Assembly: GCF_042695135.1 (NCBI RefSeq)
Contig: NZ_CP170547.1
Coordinates: forward strand, 3,348,001 to 3,412,000
Length of the DNA: 64,000 nt
Direction: 5' to 3'
Source of the DNA: Epilithonimonas sp042695135
GTDB taxonomy: Bacteria; Bacteroidota; Bacteroidia; Flavobacteriales; Weeksellaceae
In this document: piece by piece, positions 1 through 8,412 of the stretch
Layout: the number at the start of each line of letters is the position of its first letter
Numbering within the stretch: position 1 is the stretch's first letter
Made by a program: the position numbers and the translations under genes
Notes under the pieces: model-generated
The model's database searches: none
What the model was told of the DNA's origin: nothing
The model's input: only the letters and a program-made list of their open reading frames with translations

Positions 1-665
1 CAAAGAGCAAGGTTACCCTGAATCCTACGTTATATTACAGAAAAGAGAAAAACAATATTCAGTTTGGAATCATCCAAAGCCTTACAGATCCAGGATCATT
101 CACTTTAGGCCCTAATAATGTTGGCAGCGAAGACCGTTACGGATTGGATTTCAATGGCACTTATGACCCATTTGCATGGTGGAAAATCATGGGAAATATC
201 GATCTCTTCGGTTATAACACGACAGGAGACCTATATGTTAATAATGTGCTTGTACAATCTTATAATGGTAGCGGTTTCTCTTCCAGAGCAAGACTTGCCA
301 ATACTTTCAGATTCGATAAAACATTCAGTGTTCAGGTACAATCCAATTACAGAGGCGGGCAAAAAAATGCCAGTGTCAACCAGAAATCAACCTATTTCTT
401 CAATCTTGGTGCTACAAAAACGATCTGGAACGGAAACGGAACTTTAGCGTTCAACATTCAGGATATCTTTAACACAAGAGCAAGACAGGCCATCAACTAC
501 GGAGCAAACTATGCCAGAGATATGTATATGCAATGGAATCCAAGACAGTTTTCTTTATCTTTAACTTACAGATTCAAACAAGGAGACAAAGTGGAACAGC
601 CTAAAAAGAAAAAAGACATCAATGCCAATGATAGCGGTGGTGATGATCAAATGCCTCCAATGTAA
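1..665 (+). CDS. TonB-dependent receptor, C-terminal part (5' end outside window)
   Basis: The reading frame is open from position 3 to the TAA at 663-665, and the start lies upstream of the window. About 220 residues are visible. They alternate polar and aromatic residues as in outer-membrane beta strands, with glycine- and asparagine-rich turns, and the last strand reads FSLSLTYRFK, a typical end of a TonB-dependent beta-barrel. A charged tail with KKKK and DDQMPPM follows, which is common in the flavobacterial outer-membrane beta-barrel receptor family that carries a carboxypeptidase-like N-terminal domain. The substrate cannot be told from this part. A strong terminator follows the stop codon. 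Confidence 0.8.
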   Translation, partial: KSKVTLNPTLYYRKEKNNIQFGIIQSLTDPGSFTLGPNNVGSEDRYGLDFNGTYDPFAWWKIMGNIDLFGYNTTGDLYVNNVLVQSYNGSGFSSRARLANTFRFDKTFSVQVQSNYRGGQKNASVNQKSTYFFNLGATKTIWNGNGTLAFNIQDIFNTRARQAINYGANYARDMYMQWNPRQFSLSLTYRFKQGDKVEQPKKKKDINANDSGGDDQMPPM

Positions 666-685
666 TCTTGAAAATATAATGTTTG

Positions 686-719
686 AAAATCCTGCAATTA
701 ATTTTGCAGGATTTTTTTT
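686..719 (+). terminator. Rho-independent terminator after the TonB-dependent receptor
   Basis: A perfect 12-bp stem (686-697 pairs with 704-715) with a 6-nt loop contains CCTGCAA/TTGCAGG and runs into a T tract up to 719. Confidence 0.85.
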
Positions 720-755
720 CAGTTCGATATAATTTTTTATTTTTAAAACAAAAAA

Positions 756-1418
756 ATGAAACTAATAACCAATTACATTGCTATCATCTTTTGCAGCATC
801 ATTTTAATTTCTTGCGGAAATACAATCTCAACTTTATCAAACGGAAAACAGATTGACAGTAGATTAGCCGGCGAATGGACTGGCTCCGAGACTGACAATC
901 AAATAGAAGGAATGAAAAAAGAATGGGTAATGACAAGAAATAATGACGGAACTTTTGTTCTGGATTTCACATTTACCAAAGACGGAGAAACAAATAAAAC
1001 CATAGAAACAGGAAACTGGTGGATCCAGGATGGCAAATTCTATGAAGCACATTCAGAATCCGGGCTGACAGATATTTACACTTATCAAGTCTTAGACAAA
1101 AACCAGATCAAATTCAAATCTGTCAATATAAGTATCGGCATGAATAAAGAATCCTATGAATTTATTGACACCCGAAAGGCTTCTGCAAAAGTAGGCAATT
1201 CTACAAAAGACGGATCATCTTACGAAAAGGCCATCAAAGTAAAAAGTGTTGCTGATGAATACAAATATGTGAAAGAACATTGTGAAGGATGCCAAATGGG
1301 AAGTCAGTCCTTATCAGAATATAAAGGAAAAATGTATGATGTCCTGCATCTCAAAAAAAGCGACGGCTCTGATGTTTCTTATTATTTTGACATCAATTCT
1401 TTCTATGGTAAATGGTAA
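756..1418 (+). CDS. Predicted lipoprotein of unknown function
   Basis: 220 residues. The N-terminus has a short basic start, a hydrophobic stretch and a lipobox ISCG (Cys about residue 20), so the protein is probably lipid-anchored. The middle (residues 35-125) resembles a small beta-rich fold with the pattern GEWTG...GNWW...FYEAHSESG seen in lipocalin-like proteins of Bacteroidetes. The C-terminal part has two cysteines (CEGCQ) close together, which may pair. I do not recognise a named family. It stands alone between two terminators. Confidence 0.75.
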   Translation: MKLITNYIAIIFCSIILISCGNTISTLSNGKQIDSRLAGEWTGSETDNQIEGMKKEWVMTRNNDGTFVLDFTFTKDGETNKTIETGNWWIQDGKFYEAHSESGLTDIYTYQVLDKNQIKFKSVNISIGMNKESYEFIDTRKASAKVGNSTKDGSSYEKAIKVKSVADEYKYVKEHCEGCQMGSQSLSEYKGKMYDVLHLKKSDGSDVSYYFDINSFYGKW

Positions 1419-1433
1419 ATCTTAATCAAAAAA

Positions 1434-1467
1434 ATCCGTCACGTTATGAAAACGTGACGGATCTTTT
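1434..1467 (+). terminator. Bidirectional terminator between convergent genes
   Basis: A perfect 12-bp stem, ATCCGTCACGTT (1434-1445) with its complement at 1451-1462 around a 5-nt loop, has T-rich sequence on the right and A-rich sequence on the left. It can end transcription of the lipoprotein gene and of the minus-strand exporter operon. Confidence 0.85.
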
Positions 1468-1488
1468 TAACAATTATAATTTAAAGGT

Positions 1489-2688
1489 CTATTTCTTTTT
1501 GTCTTTCAGTTCTTCTTTATCTTTGTCAGAAGGATTCCAGACTTTAACTTCCGCATTTTTATCGATTCCGGAAAGAATCTGAACATTGATTCCGTCACTG
1601 GATCCCAACTTTACATACACTTTTTTGAAGCTGCCGTTTGGCTGTTTTACTTCTACAAAGGCTTTATCTTTACCTCCGGATGCTTTTTCGTATTGAACAA
1701 GCGACTCATCCAAAAGTAAGGCATTTTTCTTAGAACTTAATAATATTTCTCCATTTGCACTGAATCCGGCGCGGATATATTCTCCTGTTTTATTGTAAAC
1801 ATCACCTTCTACAGCGAATTTTATTGTTCCGCTTTCTTCTGTTCCTTTTGGAGCAATTAGTGTTAATTTTCCCGGGAAAGTTTTATTCTGCAAAGCGCCG
1901 ATTACCACATTCATATCCATCCCCTGTTTTAGTTTTCCGGCTTGTGCTTCATCAATATCACCTTTGAAGATCAATGAGTTAAGATCTGCAATTGAACAGA
2001 TTGTGGTTCCTGCGTTGAAAGCATTAGCCTCGATTACCTGGCTGCCCACTTTTACAGGAATTGTCAAAACCGTTCCTGCCGCTTTTGCACGGATCTGCGT
2101 GGTGGCCATACTTTGAAGTTCAGGCGTTGCACCGGTTCTTACGATCTGCAACTGTTTCTGAGCCGCATTCAAACTTTGAACAGCCAGTTTCTGCTGCTGA
2201 ATAGTTGTTTGCAACTGTTGCTCTGCCGTGATATATTCCTGTTTAGAGATCACACCTTGTTTGTACAGCTTCGCCTGCATCTCGTATTGCTTCCGCTGGT
2301 TGTCAACATTTATTTTAGCATTTGTAAGCTGAATCTGAGCATTGTTGATCTGCATTGTTGCACTGTTAACATCCGTTACATTCGGGACAATTCTGATAGT
2401 TGCAATCAATTGTCCGGCAGTAACTTTATCACCTTCGTCCACGTTAATGGTTTGGATGATTCCGGAAATGTTTGGTTTGATCTCGATCTCTTCACGGGGT
2501 TCGATTTTTCCGGTAGCCATCACTTTGTCATCCAGATTCTGGATTGTTGCTTTTCTGGTAAGAAAAACCTCATTTTCCTTAGAATTGGATTTGATGAGAT
2601 ACCCGATTCCGCCAACCAAAGCTGCCACGAACAGCAAGCCCAAAAATATGGATAATGCTTTTTTGAATGTAAATTTCTTCTTTTCCAT
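1489..2688 (-). CDS. HlyD/MacA-type periplasmic adaptor of an ABC exporter
   Basis: 399 residues. One N-terminal membrane anchor (about residues 10-33) is followed by a biotinyl/lipoyl-like segment (KPNISGIIQTINVDEGDKV), a long alpha-hairpin coiled coil rich in Gln (about 110-180), the returning lipoyl half and a beta-barrel domain. This is the usual order of a membrane-fusion protein that links an inner-membrane exporter to a TolC channel. It is the last gene of a minus-strand operon after an ATPase and two permeases, 33 bp behind the second permease. The lysine-rich C-terminus is unremarkable. The substrate is unknown; a macrolide, peptide or lipid role would be a guess. Confidence 0.9.
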   Translation of the reverse strand: MEKKKFTFKKALSIFLGLLFVAALVGGIGYLIKSNSKENEVFLTRKATIQNLDDKVMATGKIEPREEIEIKPNISGIIQTINVDEGDKVTAGQLIATIRIVPNVTDVNSATMQINNAQIQLTNAKINVDNQRKQYEMQAKLYKQGVISKQEYITAEQQLQTTIQQQKLAVQSLNAAQKQLQIVRTGATPELQSMATTQIRAKAAGTVLTIPVKVGSQVIEANAFNAGTTICSIADLNSLIFKGDIDEAQAGKLKQGMDMNVVIGALQNKTFPGKLTLIAPKGTEESGTIKFAVEGDVYNKTGEYIRAGFSANGEILLSSKKNALLLDESLVQYEKASGGKDKAFVEVKQPNGSFKKVYVKLGSSDGINVQILSGIDKNAEVKVWNPSDKDKEELKDKKK

Positions 2689-2721
2689 TATATAGAAATA
2701 TAGTTTGTTTTATTTTTAAGT

Positions 2722-3990
2722 TTATTCTGTTCTAAGTGCTTCAATTGGCCGTATTTTCACCGCTCTTTGGGCAGGTATCATTCCGATCATTAGACCTAAA
2801 AAAACCATAATTCCCATTGCAGAAAACACATTTCCGTAATCTACCGTCGGATTGTCAATAGGGAATGAGTCATTATTCATCGAGAGAATATTGAGGATAA
2901 TGAGCAGAAAAATCCCAAATAAAAACCCCAATAATCCAGATGACAAAGTAATCACAACACTTTCCAATAAGATCTGATTCCTCACTTCGGCAGGTTTTGC
3001 GCCCAAAGCTCTTCTAATTCCGATTTCTTTTGTTCTTTCTTTTACGGTGATTAATAAAATATTAGAAATGGCAATTACTCCTGCCAAAATCGTCAATGTT
3101 CCGACAATGATTGTCAGCAATTGCATTCCCGTAAGAAATCCTGTTATTTTTTTAAATTCTTTAGCGAGATTGAAACTTCCAAAAGCATTGGTATCTTCCG
3201 GCGAAACGTGATTTATTTTTTTCAGTTCATCCTTCACTTTGTTTTCTACAACTTCAGCCTCGGAATCAGGCTTTCCTACAATCGCAAAAAAACCGACTTT
3301 ATCTCCCTCGTTGTACATCCCAGAATAGGTAGAAAACGGAATATACGCCGATTGATCATTCTCCATCCCCCCCATTTTTCCTACACGAAAAACACCTATT
3401 ACTTTAAAAAAAACACCTTTCAGATTGACTGATTTCCCAATCGGGTTTTCATTTTTCTTGGCATCAAAAAGGTTTTTGTAAATCTCCTCTCCTATAACGA
3501 TCACATTCTTTTTGGATTGAATATCAGCATCATTAATATATCTTCCGAACAATAATTTTTTCTTAGAAATCTTATTCCCAACGGGAAAATCGCCCGTAAT
3601 TGTATAGGTATTTTTCTGTCCGTTTCTTGATATTTGCTCGCCGGGATTTCCGAAATTTCCTCTTGCACTTTGAGGTGATATATAATCGATTTGTGGGACT
3701 TTTTTCTGTAAAAGATCAATATCTTTCAGACGAAGATCCATTTTTCTGCCTTTTGCAAATCCCTCATAAGGAATATTGGTATTTTGTGGCCACAGAAAGA
3801 TAGAGTTGGTTGCAAAACCAGAGAATAATTTATTAAATTTATTCTCCAATCCATTGGCAGCTCCTAACAAACTCACATACAAAAACATACCCCATCCAAC
3901 GCCTATCATCGTCAGGAAAGTCCTTAGCTTATTATTCCGGAGGGAATAATAAATCTCTTGCCAGGTATCTCTTTTGAAAAGTATATTCAT
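2722..3990 (-). CDS. MacB-type ABC transporter permease
   Basis: 422 residues. The N-terminal membrane helix (about 20-45) precedes a large periplasmic domain of the MacB_PCD type (about 50-270). An FtsX domain with three C-terminal helices follows, including the conserved coupling segment VKERTKEIGIRRALGAKP and the end motif RAVKIRPIEALRTE. The length is standard for a MacB-like permease without a fused ATPase, and the ATPase is encoded separately upstream in the same operon. It is paired with a second permease of the same layout, so the two probably form a heterodimer. Confidence 0.9.
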   Translation of the reverse strand: MNILFKRDTWQEIYYSLRNNKLRTFLTMIGVGWGMFLYVSLLGAANGLENKFNKLFSGFATNSIFLWPQNTNIPYEGFAKGRKMDLRLKDIDLLQKKVPQIDYISPQSARGNFGNPGEQISRNGQKNTYTITGDFPVGNKISKKKLLFGRYINDADIQSKKNVIVIGEEIYKNLFDAKKNENPIGKSVNLKGVFFKVIGVFRVGKMGGMENDQSAYIPFSTYSGMYNEGDKVGFFAIVGKPDSEAEVVENKVKDELKKINHVSPEDTNAFGSFNLAKEFKKITGFLTGMQLLTIIVGTLTILAGVIAISNILLITVKERTKEIGIRRALGAKPAEVRNQILLESVVITLSSGLLGFLFGIFLLIILNILSMNNDSFPIDNPTVDYGNVFSAMGIMVFLGLMIGMIPAQRAVKIRPIEALRTE

Positions 3991-4054
3991 TTGGTTATGA
4001 TTAATAAATGATAATTGCTAAATGTTAACATTTTTATCTACTCCTAAAACCCTC

Positions 4055-5284
4055 CTAATCAGATCTTAATGCTTCGATTGGTTTTATTCTCGATGCTCTG
4101 TAGGCTGGTACAAATCCCGCAATGGCTCCGGATAAAATTAAACAGAAAAAAGCGGCTACAATCGAACCCCAGCCTACGGAGGGACTCAGTATAAAAAAAT
4201 CTTCCAGATTGTTTCCAATTAATTTCAAAGCCAATACTCCAAGACCAACGCCTACAAATCCTGAAATAACTGTAATCACAATACTTTCCTGTAGAATAAG
4301 TGCTACAATTTCTCTGGGTTTTGCGCCAATTGCTTTTCTCACCCCAATTTCTTTGGTTCTTTCTTTTACGATATAAACCATAATATTACTGATCCCGATA
4401 ATGCCTGCCAACAATGTCCCGAGCCCGATTACACCTACAACAAAAGTAATGGCAAACAAAATTGCGAAAGAGTCCTGCGTGTTTTTTGCATTATTATTGA
4501 TTCTGATTCCCTGCTGATCTTCCGGTGAGATTTTATGTCTTGCTTTGACGTCTTTTTCCAGTTTGTCTCCGTATTTTATCGCCTCTTCCGGTGTCATATT
4601 GGGATTGTAAGATAACATCACCGTACTAATGGTATCCGAACTTTTCTTCATCTGTTGAAGTGTAGAAAGCGGAATAGAAATATGTCTTTCATCCCAATCG
4701 CCGCCGGGATCAGAGAAAACACCAACAACTTTGAACATCGTCCCGTTGATTTCCAGATCTTTCCCAATCGGGTTGCCATCACGGATCAGATCGCGCCAAA
4801 CCATTCTACCAATTGATGCGACATTTTGCTTGAGCTCATTATCTCTTTCATTAATATAACGTCCATCGATCATTGTTCTGTTTTCGAGGAATTTTTCGTC
4901 TCCCAAAACACCGTTGATCTGATAACCGCCACTTTCCTTACCATATTTTACGGTTAAATTGGTGGTATATCTTGGTGAGGCATATTCTAGTTTGCCTTCA
5001 CTTTCTTTGACGATTGCATCAAAATCATCATTGTTAAAAGTAATGCTTCTGTCCGATTGTAATCCTGCATAAGGAAGCGTCGTTTTGCCACCGAAAAGCA
5101 TAATCAGATTGGTTGCATCTCTTGTAAAAGCTTTCGCAAATGAATTATTAAGACCATTTCCAATCCCGAACAACACGATAAAGATGAACAATCCCAAAGC
5201 CACTGTAAACCCGGAAAGTACCGTCCGCAATACATTACTGCGAATGGAACTGAATATTTCTTGCCAGCGGTCTAAGTCAAACAT
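4055..5284 (-). CDS. MacB-type ABC transporter permease, partner of the next gene
   Basis: 409 residues with the same layout as its neighbour: one N-terminal helix (IFIVLFGIGNGL), a periplasmic MacB_PCD domain, then three helices with VKERTKEIGVRKAIGAKP and the end motif RASRIKPIEALRSD. It sits second in the operon, 79 bp after the ATPase gene. The 64-bp spacer before the next permease is AT-rich. Two related but distinct permeases with one ATPase suggest a heterodimeric exporter. Confidence 0.9.
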   Translation of the reverse strand: MFDLDRWQEIFSSIRSNVLRTVLSGFTVALGLFIFIVLFGIGNGLNNSFAKAFTRDATNLIMLFGGKTTLPYAGLQSDRSITFNNDDFDAIVKESEGKLEYASPRYTTNLTVKYGKESGGYQINGVLGDEKFLENRTMIDGRYINERDNELKQNVASIGRMVWRDLIRDGNPIGKDLEINGTMFKVVGVFSDPGGDWDERHISIPLSTLQQMKKSSDTISTVMLSYNPNMTPEEAIKYGDKLEKDVKARHKISPEDQQGIRINNNAKNTQDSFAILFAITFVVGVIGLGTLLAGIIGISNIMVYIVKERTKEIGVRKAIGAKPREIVALILQESIVITVISGFVGVGLGVLALKLIGNNLEDFFILSPSVGWGSIVAAFFCLILSGAIAGFVPAYRASRIKPIEALRSD

Positions 5285-5325
5285 AATTTGGTTGTTGATT
5301 GATGGTTTATAGTTGTTAGCTTTTT

Positions 5326-5348
5326 GTCAGGCTGAGGCTCCCGAAGCC
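5326..5348 (+). repeat. Dispersed TGAGGCTC(T/C)CGAAG repeat, copy in exporter operon spacer
   Basis: The sequence GTCAGGCTGAGGCTCCCGAA followed by GCC lies between the ATPase and first permease genes of the exporter operon. Near-identical copies occur at 25771-25793, 30396-30418 and 42383-42405. Confidence 0.7.
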
Positions 5349-5363
5349 TTTTAATATTTTTAT

Positions 5364-6065
5364 TTATAAAATAATTTGATTGATGAACTCATCGCTTTCA
5401 ATCAATCCGTCTTTCAGGATTACATTTCTTTTCGTTTGTGCCGCAACATCTGGTTCGTGTGTTACAACAACGATTGTTTTTCCTTCTTTATTAATATCCT
5501 GAAGCAGTTTCATAATATCGTGTGTGGTCTTCGAATCCAAAGCTCCGGTTGGCTCATCTGCCAGGATTAATTTTGGATCTGTTATCAAAGCTCTTGCAAT
5601 AGCAATTCTTTGTTTCTGTCCTCCGGAAAGTTCACTTGGAAGGTGATTTGCCCAAGCCAGAAGTCCTACTTTTTCCAGATATTCTTCGGCACGTTTTGTT
5701 CTTTCTTTTCGGGAAACATTTTGATAATATAAAGGCAAAGCGACATTATCCAAAGCTGTTTTATAATTAATCAAATTAAAAGACTGAAAAATAAAGCCCA
5801 GGAAACGGCTTCTGTATTCCGCAGCTTTTACTTCCGTAAGATGTTTGATAGGAACGCCATCCAGTTCGTAAACGCCATTATCTGCTTCATCCAGGATCCC
5901 GATGATATTAAGCAAAGTAGATTTCCCGGAACCCGAACTTCCCATAATAGAAACAAACTCGCCTTCATTGATATTCAGGTTGATTCCTTTCAGAACGTGG
6001 AGTTTGCTCTTGCCGGTATCGTACGATTTGTTGATATCTTCTATTTTCAGAATGGGATGAGACAT
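5364..6065 (-). CDS. ABC transporter ATP-binding protein (MacB/LolD type)
   Basis: 233 residues, the size of a stand-alone LolD-like ATPase. Visible motifs are the Walker A GSSGSGKST (about 42-50), the Q-loop in FIFQSFNLI, the ABC signature LSGGQKQR, the Walker B LILADEPTGALD and the switch histidine in VVTHEPDVA. It is the first gene of the minus-strand operon with two permeases and a HlyD adaptor, so it powers that exporter from the cytoplasmic face. The start ATG is the only one that fits the family N-terminus (ILKIEDINKSY). Confidence 0.95.
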   Translation of the reverse strand: MSHPILKIEDINKSYDTGKSKLHVLKGINLNINEGEFVSIMGSSGSGKSTLLNIIGILDEADNGVYELDGVPIKHLTEVKAAEYRSRFLGFIFQSFNLINYKTALDNVALPLYYQNVSRKERTKRAEEYLEKVGLLAWANHLPSELSGGQKQRIAIARALITDPKLILADEPTGALDSKTTHDIMKLLQDINKEGKTIVVVTHEPDVAAQTKRNVILKDGLIESDEFINQIIL

Positions 6066-6225
6066 TGTCTGGATTTTACATATAAGTAAATGTTAATATG
6101 CAATTGTTACAGCTGTGATGAAATATTTTGTTTTTATTTAAGTCCAGCAGAATTTGTAAAAAAATTTAATTTGATTCGTAACATTTTAACATTTCCGATG
6201 TCTTATTGTATATAATTTTTCTTTT

Positions 6226-7587
6226 ATGCTTAAAAAAGTTTTTTGTATTTCGCTTTTGTCTATTGGGGTTTTGGGGTTTTCTCAGAAAAAATGGACGATT
6301 CAGGAATGTGTGGATTATGCAATTAAAAATAATCTGCAGGTACAGGCGCAGGCTTATAACAAAGATGTACAGGCAAAAAATCTGGAAATGGCAAAAAGAG
6401 AGTATTTACCATCTGTTTCCGGAACTATTTCCAACAATGCCAATTTCGGACAAACATTGGTAGGAACCAGCAGTATCCGAAATGACAGTTATTATAATGG
6501 CGCAAATGTCGGGGCAAGTGTCTTGGTTTACAACAACGGAAGATTAGAAAAAACCATTCGCAAAACAGGTTTTGATGTTGATGCAAGTTTGCAGGATATC
6601 GAAACGATTAAAAATAATATTGCATTACAAATTGCACAACAATATCTGAGCGTGATGCTGAACAGAGAGATCAAAAAAATCTCTGAAAGTGCTATGGAAA
6701 ATGCACAGAAACTCTACGATCGTGCTAAGATCACAACCGATGTCGGGACAACTGCGCAAACCGTTTTGGCAGAAGCAACAGCCTCTCTTGCACGGGAAAA
6801 ACAGAATGTAAAAACAGCTCAGATCAATGTTGATAAAGCGTTGTTTGCAATGGCACAGCTTCTTCAGCTTCAGGATTATAAAACTTTTGATGTGGTGGAC
6901 ATTCCTGTTCCGGATGAATTGATGCCTCAAACAGAAACGGTGGACGAAGTTCTCAATATTGCTTATGGTTCTCAACCCGTTATCAAAGCTGCAGAAACCA
7001 GAATAAAAGCAGCAGAAGCGCAGACAGAAGTTGTTAGAACCAATTTTTATCCAACGATAACTGCATCCGCAGGAATCGGAAGCTTTTATAATAATCTTCT
7101 GAATAAAAATACGTTAGGCTATAGTGTGGATGCAGCCGGAAATCCTGTTGTGGTAACAGAAAGAAACTTCACACAGCAATACAGTGATAATTTTGGTCAG
7201 CAATTAAGCTTATCAGCAAATATTCCTATCTTTAATAAAGGAATTACAAAACTGCAGGTTGAGCAAACGAAGATCAACGAATCGATTGCTAAAAACAACC
7301 TGGAGCAACAGAAATTCCAGCTGAAACAGGATATTCAGCAGGCGCAGTTCAATGCAGATTCTAATTATGAAATTTATGTTGCTGCAATGGAAGCCGAGAG
7401 AAGTACAAAACTGGCATTGGACTTTGCTACGAAAAGTTATGATGCAGGACGCTCCACTATCTATGACGTCACAATTGCCAGAAATAATTATGCAAATGCG
7501 CAAGGGTCTGTAGCTCAGGCAAAATATAATTACCTGTTCAGCATCAAAGTTCTTGATTTTTATGCAGGACGTGGGATTTCACTTTAA
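6226..7587 (+). CDS. TolC-family outer-membrane efflux channel
   Basis: 453 residues. A signal peptide (MLKKVFCISLLSIGVLGFSQ) is followed by the TolC/OEP repeat pattern: two repeats of long amphipathic helices separated by beta segments, beginning with WTIQECVDYAIKNN and again near AYGSQPVIKAAETRIKAAEA. It is transcribed away from the ATPase-permease-adaptor operon across a 160-bp spacer, so it probably supplies the outer-membrane part of that exporter. No clear promoter or operator stood out in the spacer. It ends at a terminator. Confidence 0.92.
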   Translation: MLKKVFCISLLSIGVLGFSQKKWTIQECVDYAIKNNLQVQAQAYNKDVQAKNLEMAKREYLPSVSGTISNNANFGQTLVGTSSIRNDSYYNGANVGASVLVYNNGRLEKTIRKTGFDVDASLQDIETIKNNIALQIAQQYLSVMLNREIKKISESAMENAQKLYDRAKITTDVGTTAQTVLAEATASLAREKQNVKTAQINVDKALFAMAQLLQLQDYKTFDVVDIPVPDELMPQTETVDEVLNIAYGSQPVIKAAETRIKAAEAQTEVVRTNFYPTITASAGIGSFYNNLLNKNTLGYSVDAAGNPVVVTERNFTQQYSDNFGQQLSLSANIPIFNKGITKLQVEQTKINESIAKNNLEQQKFQLKQDIQQAQFNADSNYEIYVAAMEAERSTKLALDFATKSYDAGRSTIYDVTIARNNYANAQGSVAQAKYNYLFSIKVLDFYAGRGISL

Positions 7588-7597
7588 AAATTAAAAA

Positions 7598-7625
7598 TAA
7601 CGCAAAGGTACAAAAGTCTTTGAAC
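7598..7625 (+). repeat. CAAAG-family dispersed repeat fragment
   Basis: AACGCAAAGGTACAAAAG just after the tolC-like stop codon matches the start of the CAAAG repeats near 14657, 14756, 16396, 28490 and 47022. Confidence 0.5.
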
Positions 7626-7637
7626 TAGAAATTGTTT

Positions 7638-7673
7638 AAAAGTCGCAAAGTCAATCTCTGCGACTTTTTTTAT
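7638..7673 (+). terminator. Rho-independent terminator after the TolC-family gene
   Basis: The stem AAAAGTCGCA (7638-7647) pairs with TGCGACTTTT (7659-7668) around an 11-nt loop and is followed by a T run. Confidence 0.8.
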
Positions 7674-7725
7674 TTATCAGTTAATTTTTTTTGCTGGTTT
7701 GCTTTAATAGATTTTCCAATTTTTC

Positions 7726-7733
7726 CTTATCTT
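7726..7733 (+). promoter_or_regulatory. Candidate Bacteroidetes -7 box for the Nudix gene
   Basis: TATCTTTG matches TAnnTTTG. The start codon follows after 6 nt, so transcription would begin at or next to the A of the ATG. I did not find a convincing -33 TTTG at the usual distance. Confidence 0.4.
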
Positions 7734-7739
7734 TGGGAG

Positions 7740-8369
7740 ATGCAGACCTTCGGAAAAGATTTACTCAGAGATATAAAAAAAGCAGAATTATTGGGTGAGA
7801 ATGCTCATAAAATCTATTCTCCGCCATATCGTCCTGTTTACAGTTATGAGGATATTCTGACCAAGAATCCGAAATTTGCTGCTGTTAATATTCTACTTTA
7901 TTTAAAAGATAATGAATGGCACTTTCCATTGATTGTAAGATCTCAAAACGAAAAAGACAGACACAGCGGACAAATATCTTTGCCAGGTGGTAAAAGGGAA
8001 AAAGAAGATCCCGACTTTTCTTATACTGCAAAAAGAGAAACGTCTGAAGAATTAGGAATTGATGAACATTATGTAAGGATTATACGCGAAATGTCACCAA
8101 TTTATATTCCGCCAAGTAATTTTTATGTACATTCTTTCATTTCTTACACCAAAAAAAATCCAAAATTTTTCCTTCAGGAAAGTGAGGCTGTAGAATTGAT
8201 AGAATTTCCAATTTCATCGTTATTAAACCTTCCTGATCAGCCAAAAAATATGATTCTGCCATCTACAAACGGTGCAGAAGTTCCTGTTATTGACTTCAAT
8301 GGATACATTATCTGGGGAGCAACTTCAATGATTTTAAGTGAATTCAGTAACTTATTAAAAAATGTCTAA
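7740..8369 (+). CDS. Nudix hydrolase, CoA pyrophosphatase type (NudL/UPF0035-like)
   Basis: 209 residues from the ATG at 7740. The open frame runs back to 7632, but that part lies inside the terminator and reads as low-complexity sequence. The UPF0035 signature is seen as VRSQNEKDRHSGQISLPGG, followed by the Nudix helix with RETSEELGI. The spacing from GG to RE is that of the CoA pyrophosphatase family rather than the standard Nudix spacing. Such enzymes split CoA and its derivatives to 4'-phosphopantetheine derivatives and 3',5'-ADP in the cytoplasm. A box TATCTTTG at 7726-7733 lies right before the start codon, so the transcript may be leaderless. Confidence 0.88.
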   Translation: MQTFGKDLLRDIKKAELLGENAHKIYSPPYRPVYSYEDILTKNPKFAAVNILLYLKDNEWHFPLIVRSQNEKDRHSGQISLPGGKREKEDPDFSYTAKRETSEELGIDEHYVRIIREMSPIYIPPSNFYVHSFISYTKKNPKFFLQESEAVELIEFPISSLLNLPDQPKNMILPSTNGAEVPVIDFNGYIIWGATSMILSEFSNLLKNV

Positions 8370-8374
8370 TTTTG
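8367..8374 (+). promoter_or_regulatory. Candidate -7 box for the acyltransferase gene
   Basis: TAATTTTG matches TAnnTTTG and overlaps the stop codon of the Nudix gene. The acyltransferase ATG is 38 nt further, a normal leader length. Confidence 0.4.
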
Positions 8375-8412
8375 CAATAATTACCGGATCCGTAAGTTAT
8401 AATTAAATATCA

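Noticed and set aside
6066..6225. Shared sigma-54 or palindromic site between the first exporter operon and its TolC gene
   Set aside because: I looked on both strands for GG-N10-GC and for symmetric arms and found nothing convincing. Only generic AT-rich sequence is present.
7632..7739. N-terminal extension of 36 codons before the Nudix gene
   Set aside because: It overlaps the terminator of the TolC-family gene and the TAnnTTTG box. The family N-terminus fits the ATG at 7740.
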